The translations under genes were made by a program, and so were the position numbers. Below, in pieces: positions 58,391-64,000 of a DNA stretch of 64,000 nt. Position 1 is the first letter of the stretch. Each line of letters starts with the position of its first letter. The DNA comes from Trichobilharzia regenti (taxonomy: Eukaryota > Platyhelminthes > Trematoda > Strigeidida > Schistosomatidae): the NCBI GenBank assembly GCA_944472135.2, contig OX235270.1, positions 53,015,267-53,079,266 of the forward strand, in the 5' to 3' direction. Under the pieces are notes generated by a model. That model was not told the origin of the DNA, did no database searches, and saw only the letters and a list, made by a program, of their open reading frames with translations.

Positions 58391-58759
58391 TGTCAGTCAC
58401 GTCTCATAAACCGTTAATGCCCAGCTCTCGCTACGCTCGGGCCCACGCTGTTCTTAGAAGATTTCTCAGAAACGCTTAGTTATAACGGACGCAAAAACCA
58501 AAACACCGATCTGCCGTTTGATATTTCTGTATTGTTACACCAACATATAAAAGGAATAAGCGAACTAAGCAAACTAAGGTCTGAAAACAAATATTACAAT
58601 AATAAATCTCTGTATTACTTCTGACGATGTTTCAATCTTCTTTCTGAACAGCGACCGATGAGACGATGACTGTCGTATTGATGCCTCCGCGAAAATTGGG
58701 GAAGTTGATTTTGAGCAAACAACCAAGAATTGATCGTTCAATCTTCAACTCCATTGACA
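58391..58759 (-). repeat. 5' LTR of Gag-only element copy 2
   Basis: 369 bp, read on the minus strand TGTCAATGGAG...GACTGACA, followed by GTTTCTGACGATAG. No clear tRNA primer match was recognised directly after it. Confidence 0.92.
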
Positions 58760-59630
58760 ACGGGACTAGTTAGTTAGTGAACAAAAATTATCATAGTTAC
58801 TAGACAGAATATATATGTATATATCTATTAATCACTCCTTATAGACTCCTCCTGCTTTCTTTTGCTTTGCTGTTGTTTGTCTTCTTTTTTCTCTCACCAT
58901 TTTAGCTTTCATATCACTTTTTGAATGAGAATGAATAATGTGGATGTTTGACCATTTACAATGACAAATGATCTGCAAACATTATTGGTCCCGTATCTTT
59001 CAGTTGCCTAGTTAATAACGAGTTAACTTTCCCCACGACGCAACCTGGATTACATTTGTGGAATATACTCTTATACCAATAGAAAAGTATCAATTTGTAA
59101 TACAACGTCACGACTGTAACTTATAACATAACTGATCGTATCTGTAAAAATAGCTTTCTTATTACCCAATTTGGACATAAATCAAAAATGAGATTCGGAT
59201 TTGTGCACACCCAAGTTATATTGTGGAATTACTTCAAGCTTTATTTTTCCCAAGTATTTGTAATCCATCCAAAACATACTTGGGTTTTTTGTTAATGCGA
59301 AGACAATATTTCTATATTTCTTGATGTGCTCCATTGAATGACTAGTTATCATATTGTTCCCACAAACCAAAGACTAAAACGAGAGCAACCATGTAATTTA
59401 ACCATAAACCAAATTTATAAAATTTAAATAATGCTTACCCATGCCTGTACATTTGGTGTGTCCTACACAGGTGGGAAAAAAATGTATTTTATTAAATCAT
59501 TATTATTAAGTATGCTTACTAAAAGTATATGTAATTTATCATAATGATGATGACTGTAAACTGGCGTCCCTCATGTACAAAATGAGAATATACTATTATT
59601 ATTATTATTATTATATTTGGGGAACTGACC

Positions 59631-60143
59631 GTTTAGTTATTTCTAGAATCCTATCTGCAGAAATAGCCAAGTCATCTATTACAACACCCTGAGGTGTCAC
59701 AAGTACGGTCTGTACAGACTGTGGCAGCTTGGTTAAGAAGAGTTCTCTAAATAGTCCTTCGTCGAACTGACTTTGGCCAATAACTTCTCTCATTCCTGTA
59801 GCATGCTCACGGCTAACTGATCTAACTCGATGTTACGAAATAATCCATCCACACGTTGTCGGTCCGTGAGAACGTTCCTCCTGAGGAGGGATGCTTTGAG
59901 AAACTCGTACGAGTTACTTACCTCGGGACTCAACATCTGTTATGTTACGTACTTGCTGAATTCCCGCGGTAGGGCGTGAATCACTGCAAGTAACTGTGAA
60001 CGTTGATCTGTTATCCCATGCTCACAAAAATCTGCTTCAGCTAGCAGAAACCACGTTTCAGCATTATCTGGCCAGTATGGTACGAGCTGAATGGTTTTAG
60101 GAGTTGAGTGGATACGAATGACCTTGGGACTAAGATCACTCAT
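59631..60143 (-). pseudogene. Gypsy Gag N-terminal part
   Basis: Starts at the ATG at 60143 (MSDLSPKVIRIHS), continues with the Gag core LVPYWPDNAETWFLLAEADF and QLLAVIHALP, and after an in-frame stop at 59940 and a frameshift near 59800 with GLFRELFLTKLPQSVQTVLV. It stops where the nested insert begins. It resembles the N terminus of CsRn1-type Gag. The 5' UTR between LTR and ATG is about 110 bp. Confidence 0.82.
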
Positions 60144-60256
60144 GACGAAAATGATGTCGAATAATATATGGTACAAGAACAAATACAAAATGAAACGAAC
60201 TCACCGGGGTTATCTGCGGATTTATCGTGGATGAAGTTCGCGGTTGGGCTCATCAG

Positions 60257-60554
60257 TTTAGAGGTTGACGGAATTATCTTACACAGCCTCTAATTTATTC
60301 TCGCGTACCAAAAACAAAGCGAAAGCCAATATTTGATCGTCCAAACTACGTGATATATTTCGGGACCAAAACAACCAGTCAGACGAACGCTTAGCTGGCT
60401 AGTGATCGTGCACGTGACACGACGGGGTACCAAATGGTGGGGATGCCTGACCGGAAGCCTTCAGCTAAACAAGTCCACTTAAACAGTGGTGGTCAGCATC
60501 CAATAGTGAGTGATTGATGTGGTCAATAATTTTGGGGAATTATTTACCGCTACA
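60257..60554 (-). repeat. 5' LTR of the gypsy element
   Basis: 298 bp, TGTAGCGGTAAATAATTCC to CCGTCAACCTCTAAA on the minus strand. The next bases (CTGATGAGCCCAACCGCG) partly match a tRNA-Trp primer-binding site, the type reported for CsRn1; the match is imperfect. Confidence 0.88.
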
Positions 60555-61624
60555 GACTAATAAATATGTCTCATGGTCAGTCTGCTTCCTGGTTTATCAC
60601 TTGGCTTGAAGTATTCACTGCATGATTCTCTTCAACCACCAGGAATGGTTCTTGAACTACTGAACCACATTCGGGGCTGACTGACGAACTTGAATACTTC
60701 AAATGCTATTTCAACTCTCATCTATACCTTATCCTCATAAATGCTAGATCTGTTCTAAATAAATTGCCGATGCTCAGAGCACTCGCAGTAATATAAAAAA
60801 ACCCTGTAATTGTCCTAACTGAATCTTGGTGTCATTCGAACATCCTGGATGAAGAAATAAGCTTAGATAACTACACACACTTTCAGTGTGACAAGGAAGG
60901 TAGTAAGGGAGGGGGTTGTCTCATGTACTTTCTGAATGCACTTACTGTATCACAGCTAGAAAGTAGTACACTTAACATGCCTGAAACTCTATGGGTTAAT
61001 GTGCAATTAAATAACGTAACAGCATTAATTGGATGCACCTAGAGAGCACCTGGCACCTTTAGTAATTACGAGACCCAACTTATTAATACTCTGGAGCAAT
61101 TATCCGACTTACAATACGATCATAAAATCCAATGTGGAGAGTTTAACTTACCTGAAATCAACTGGGATATACCCACAAGCCCAACTAAATTTGATAAGTT
61201 CTTAGACACACTGGATATACTTGGCTGGAAACAAACTGTCATAAGGTAAGAGGTAATAACGTACAAGAGTTAATCTTCTGCCACAATATAAGCCCCCTTT
61301 CAACCCTAGTAGGTTCGGAGTTTCCAGAGACCGAAGACAAAACTGTGATGTGTGTACTAACAAATCCGCTGAGTAGAAATGCATCACACCTCAACTTCAC
61401 AAAACGTAATATATAGGAACTATAGTAAACAAAACTAGGACTTAGAAGAATCAATGCTAAGATACTCCGAATAGGATAAACAATTCACTACTAATGACAT
61501 AAAGAGAATTCTGACCATCACCTACCACAAATATAACACATGTTTAGGAAATGTCATTAAAAATCAAAAAGAAAAGGTTTCCCCATTCAGAAAAACAATC
61601 ATGAAACCAAAGCAGCACGACAGA
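60555..61624 (+). pseudogene. CR1-like endonuclease remnant
   Basis: Plus-strand translation shows LILINARSVLNKLPMLRAL, VIVLTESWCHSNILDEEI, a GGGCLMYF block, and QCGEFNLPEINWDIPTS at 61130, the endonuclease of the CR1/Jockey group. Stops interrupt it (near 60793 and 61040). It breaks off at 61625 into inverted 5' sequence of the same family. Confidence 0.78.
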
Positions 61625-62340
61625 AGAAATGTCACTTTGATTTTGTCTACCGACATCCGATCAGGCAGATTGTATGAGAGAACGTTGTAGGAAGACATAA
61701 TTCGTATAGTCACTTCATCCGCTATAAAGTCTAACATGCGCTCAGACTTTCCGGATTGATAACGTGAGTTGGGTTTAAAAGAAGCAGTAATGGTTTAATG
61801 GTATTTATTTTCTCATTGAATTCCTTCACAGAATTTCGTAGAGAAATAAGGCCTAACTTGTTTTGGTTAGCAGTTGCGTATATCTTTGATAGCAAGTTGG
61901 GCATAATGACTTCGGGGATATTGTTGGGGCTGCGTGGAACGTGTAGTGATGTACGTATCTTCTTAGCCGAGTGACCTAGGCTATTCTTACGTATAGAAAT
62001 TATTCGTTTATTACGTTGTGCCGTTGTTGCACACTGATCAGTATGGTTTCATGTAGAATGTGAGCGAAAAGGAAAACAGGTATATGCACAAATAGTATAT
62101 CGAGTGGATATACAGACTAAGAACTACTAGAGGCACGGTATGGAATTTTATTGTTTATGAGTAAATAATGAGTAGACAAAAGTATTAAACCGTGAAATAC
62201 AGACTATGTATAAACCAATTATCCTGAAAAGTGATCCTGATTTATAAACCGCAAAATAATGAACTTCTCTGGAGTTTCACTTTGTGCTAGATTCTTCTTT
62301 AGTTTCAAAGAGTGGGATGAGCCCTGTGAAAAGTGAATCC
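61625..62340 (-). repeat. Inverted 5' end of the CR1-like family, copy A
   Basis: 716 bp repeated at 63285-64000 in the same orientation with about three differences. Read on the minus strand it is the 5' UTR plus the first codons of ORF1 (MLDFIADEVTIRIMSSYNVL). It interrupts the plus-strand endonuclease to RT sequence. Confidence 0.88.
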
Positions 62341-62459
62341 ATAACTGGCGGTGATATATCCGGATAATTGGAAGCTGGGGTAGCAGCCAATATAAGCTAT
62401 ATTTGAGGAGTAGTATAATATCCACTACAATACTCCAGAAATCGGTAAGAATATATCCG

Positions 62460-62900
62460 TGTTATGGGGAGGGATTGTAGCACTTCGTTTTTTACTTAAC
62501 ACCCTCAGTTTTCTCTCACGAGCTCAAGTTTTCCGTATGATAAACGAAGAACACACCGCGCTAGTCAGTCGTTCTAGGTGTATGCTCTCACAGAGATCTC
62601 AAAGAAGCGATTCAATCGCAAAAATCACTGTATTTCTGTCCTCATATACAAAAGTAGTCTATGCACTGATTCTGCAGTCATGTGTGAATTATTCAAAAAA
62701 CATTTGCAGCTCACTACCTTGAGCTTACAGTCCCGTGTCTCGGTATACCCCCTGCTACTTATATGGCACAAACTCCTTCTCTACCCACACCAAAACAAAT
62801 TAGTTCTGTTCAATTCACTTGTGCTAACATTAACCAAACTATTAGAACCTTCAAATGCTCGAAAGATATTAGTACTGACGGTATATCATCCTATTTTTTA
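62460..62900 (+). pseudogene. CR1-like RT upstream fragment
   Basis: Plus-strand piece ending in KCSKDISTDGISSYF, the usual start of the RT domain (compare SGPDGIPS). It joins at about 62900 to inverted ORF1. Open frames across the joint (62578-63051) are chimeric. Confidence 0.65.
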
Positions 62901-64000
62901 TAAATATGGTGGCCGTGACACTTCATTGTTGAGTTTACTAGGAAAAGATCCTTTATTTAATGGTATTTCATTCTCACACCTGTCTGTAGCATTAGGTTTG
63001 CTAAAATGTAAGGCGAGCGAATCTTTTGTAGGACGTCCTGCAGTTAGGTAGATATTTGCGACACTTGATACACTTGCACGGCCTCGTCTTTTACATGGTG
63101 TTTGGTCATGACCAAGTTTGGCGTCACCACAAAATGTAGATGAACTAGTCAGCTTGTTAGACGACTGGACTTTCCTAGTGTCATTAGGACTACTGAACTT
63201 AAACAGCACAGGACAAGTATACTTTGCAGATCTTTTCTAAGCCTGATCAGATGGCCATTTGCTGATGGCATGCCGCACGCCTGGAGAAATGTCACTTTGA
63301 TTTTGTCTACCGACATCCGATCAGGCAGATTGTATGAGAGAACGTTGTAGGAAGACATGATTCGTATAGTCACTTCATCCGCTATAAAGTCTAACATGCG
63401 CTCAGACTTTCCGGATTGATAACGTGAGTTGGGTTTAAAAGAAGTAGTAATGGTTTAATGGTATTTATTTTCTCATTGAATTCCTTCACAGAATTTCGTA
63501 GAGAAATAAGGCCTAACTTGTTTTGGTTAGCAGTTGCGTATATCTTTGATAGCAAGTTGGGCATAGTGACTTCGGGGATATTGTTGGGGCTGCGTGGAAC
63601 GTGTAGTGATGTACGTATCTTCTTAGCCGAGTGACCTAGGCTATTCTTACGTATAGAAATTATTCGTTTATTACGTTGTGCCGTTGTTGCACACTGATCA
63701 GTATGGTTTCATGTAGAATGTGAGCGAAAAGGAAAACAGGTATATGCACAAATAGTATATCGAGTGGATATACAGACTAAGAACTACTAGAGGCACGGTA
63801 TGGAATTTTATTGTTTATGAGTAAATAATGAGTAGACAAAAGTATTAAACCGTGAAATACAGACTATGTATAAACCAATTATCCTGAAAAGTGATCCTGA
63901 TTTATAAACCGCAAAATAATGAACTTCTCTGGAGTTTCACTTTGTGCTAGATTCTTCTTTAGTTTCAAAGAGTGGGATGAGCCCTGTGAAAAGTGAATCC
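62898..64000 (-). pseudogene. CR1-like ORF1 and 5' UTR, copy B (cut by window end)
   Basis: ORF1 starts at 63397 (MLDFIADEV, then LSYNLPDRMSVDKIKVTFLQ) and after a frameshift near 63200 continues as FSSPNDTRKVQSSNKLTSSS to about 62898. The region 63398-64000 is 5' UTR and is part of the direct repeat with 61625-62340. The element runs past the end of the window. Confidence 0.8.

Larger units (their letters stand above)
54773..58759 (-). mobile_element. Gag-only BEL-like LTR retrotransposon, copy 2
   Basis: Complete 3987-bp copy with 369-bp LTRs and perfect 5-bp duplications ACGGG (54768-54772 and 58760-58764). Layout equals copy 1: LTR, 651-codon Gag-like frame, three direct repeats, G-rich polypurine tract (GCCGGGGAG) and LTR. 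Apart from three changes near one end the LTRs are identical, so the insertion is recent and must have used reverse transcriptase supplied in trans. Confidence 0.93.
54697..59630 (+). mobile_element. ATT-tailed retroposon in gypsy gag, 11-bp TSD
   Basis: The 11-mer GGGAACTGACC flanks the insert at 54697-54707 and 59620-59630. The insert proper (54708-59619) is a plus-strand, 5'-truncated non-LTR type sequence ending in (ATT)n. About 0.9 kb is its own (54708-54767 and 58765-59619); the rest is the LTR element nested in it. No coding similarity is visible, so only the 3' UTR may be present. Removing it restores the Gag sequence around RSVP/SVPEI. Confidence 0.82.
50031..60554 (-). mobile_element. 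CsRn1-like Ty3/gypsy element with nested insertions
   Basis: Bounded by LTRs of about 300 bp. In the 5' to 3' sense (right to left) it has LTR, primer-binding region, Gag N-terminal part, an interruption of 4.9 kb, Gag zinc finger, protease, RT, RNase H, integrase, polypurine tract (GGAGGAGAGTGAGC) and LTR. Without the inserts it is about 5.1-5.2 kb. The Gag finger (CWYHNNYGQEAKC) is the CHCC-like type of the CsRn1 clade known from liver flukes and schistosomes. Stops, frameshifts and inserts make it non-autonomous. Confidence 0.9.

Noticed and set aside
60235..60258. Possible hammerhead ribozyme core (CTGATGAG next to the gypsy 5' LTR)
   Set aside because: The GAAA part and the stems of a hammerhead are absent; the position fits a primer-binding site better.
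50020..60570. Target-site duplication for the gypsy element
   Set aside because: Flanks (GAACT on the left, GACTA on the right) do not match cleanly and the LTR end is ambiguous by a few bases.
62578..63051. 157-codon plus-strand frame
   Set aside because: It crosses the joint between plus-strand RT and inverted ORF1, so it is chimeric.

Overview
The window looks like nuclear DNA of a parasitic flatworm, most likely a schistosome-type blood fluke. The evidence is AT-rich DNA, a gene with two 36-37 bp introns at its 5' end and kilobase introns further on, and a dense load of RTE and CR1 non-LTR elements, CsRn1-type Ty3/gypsy and BEL-like LTR elements and a Merlin DNA transposon. The species is not decided here.

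Region 1 (1.8-29.9 kb, minus strand) is one host gene, VAC14, the scaffold of the PIKfyve-FIG4 phosphoinositide complex. I resolved 15 exons whose splice phases all agree, giving a 925-residue protein. Its introns hold most of the repeats of the left half: an RTE retrotransposon (6.3-8.0 kb), an LTR plus gag remnant (5.2-5.95 kb), a 642-bp retroposon with target-site duplication (8.8-9.5 kb), an old solo gypsy LTR (15.3 kb), a degenerate RTE (21.1-23.6 kb), several RTE 3' fragments, two long foldback repeats, and a perfect 280-bp inverted repeat bracketing exon 6.

Region 2 (30.1-31.3 kb, plus strand) is an apparently intact Merlin transposon, head-to-head with VAC14. It has terminal inverted repeats, a 9-bp target-site duplication and a transposase that becomes one open frame if a 26-bp intron is removed. 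It sits inside the end of an older Merlin relative.

Region 3 (31.3-45.9 kb) has a degenerate telomere-like CCCTAA block, a 4-kb LTR element that encodes only a BEL-type Gag-like protein (32.6-36.6 kb), a near-full-length CR1-like element (36.6-40.4 kb, minus), a tRNA-like sequence, a broken leucine-rich-repeat gene and a solo LTR of the Gag-only family.

Region 4 (45.9-64 kb) is a stack of nested insertions. A degraded CR1-like family is present in several pieces of both orientations. A CsRn1-like gypsy element (50.0-60.55 kb, minus) interrupts it. That element is cut by a solo LTR in pol and by an ATT-tailed retroposon in gag. The retroposon is in turn cut by a second full copy of the Gag-only LTR element (54.8-58.8 kb, minus).

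The most unusual object is the Gag-only LTR element. Two diverged copies keep the same reading-frame length (651 residues), the same altered zinc knuckle, the same C-terminal membrane segment and the same three-unit 3' repeat, and neither carries any reverse transcriptase or integrase.
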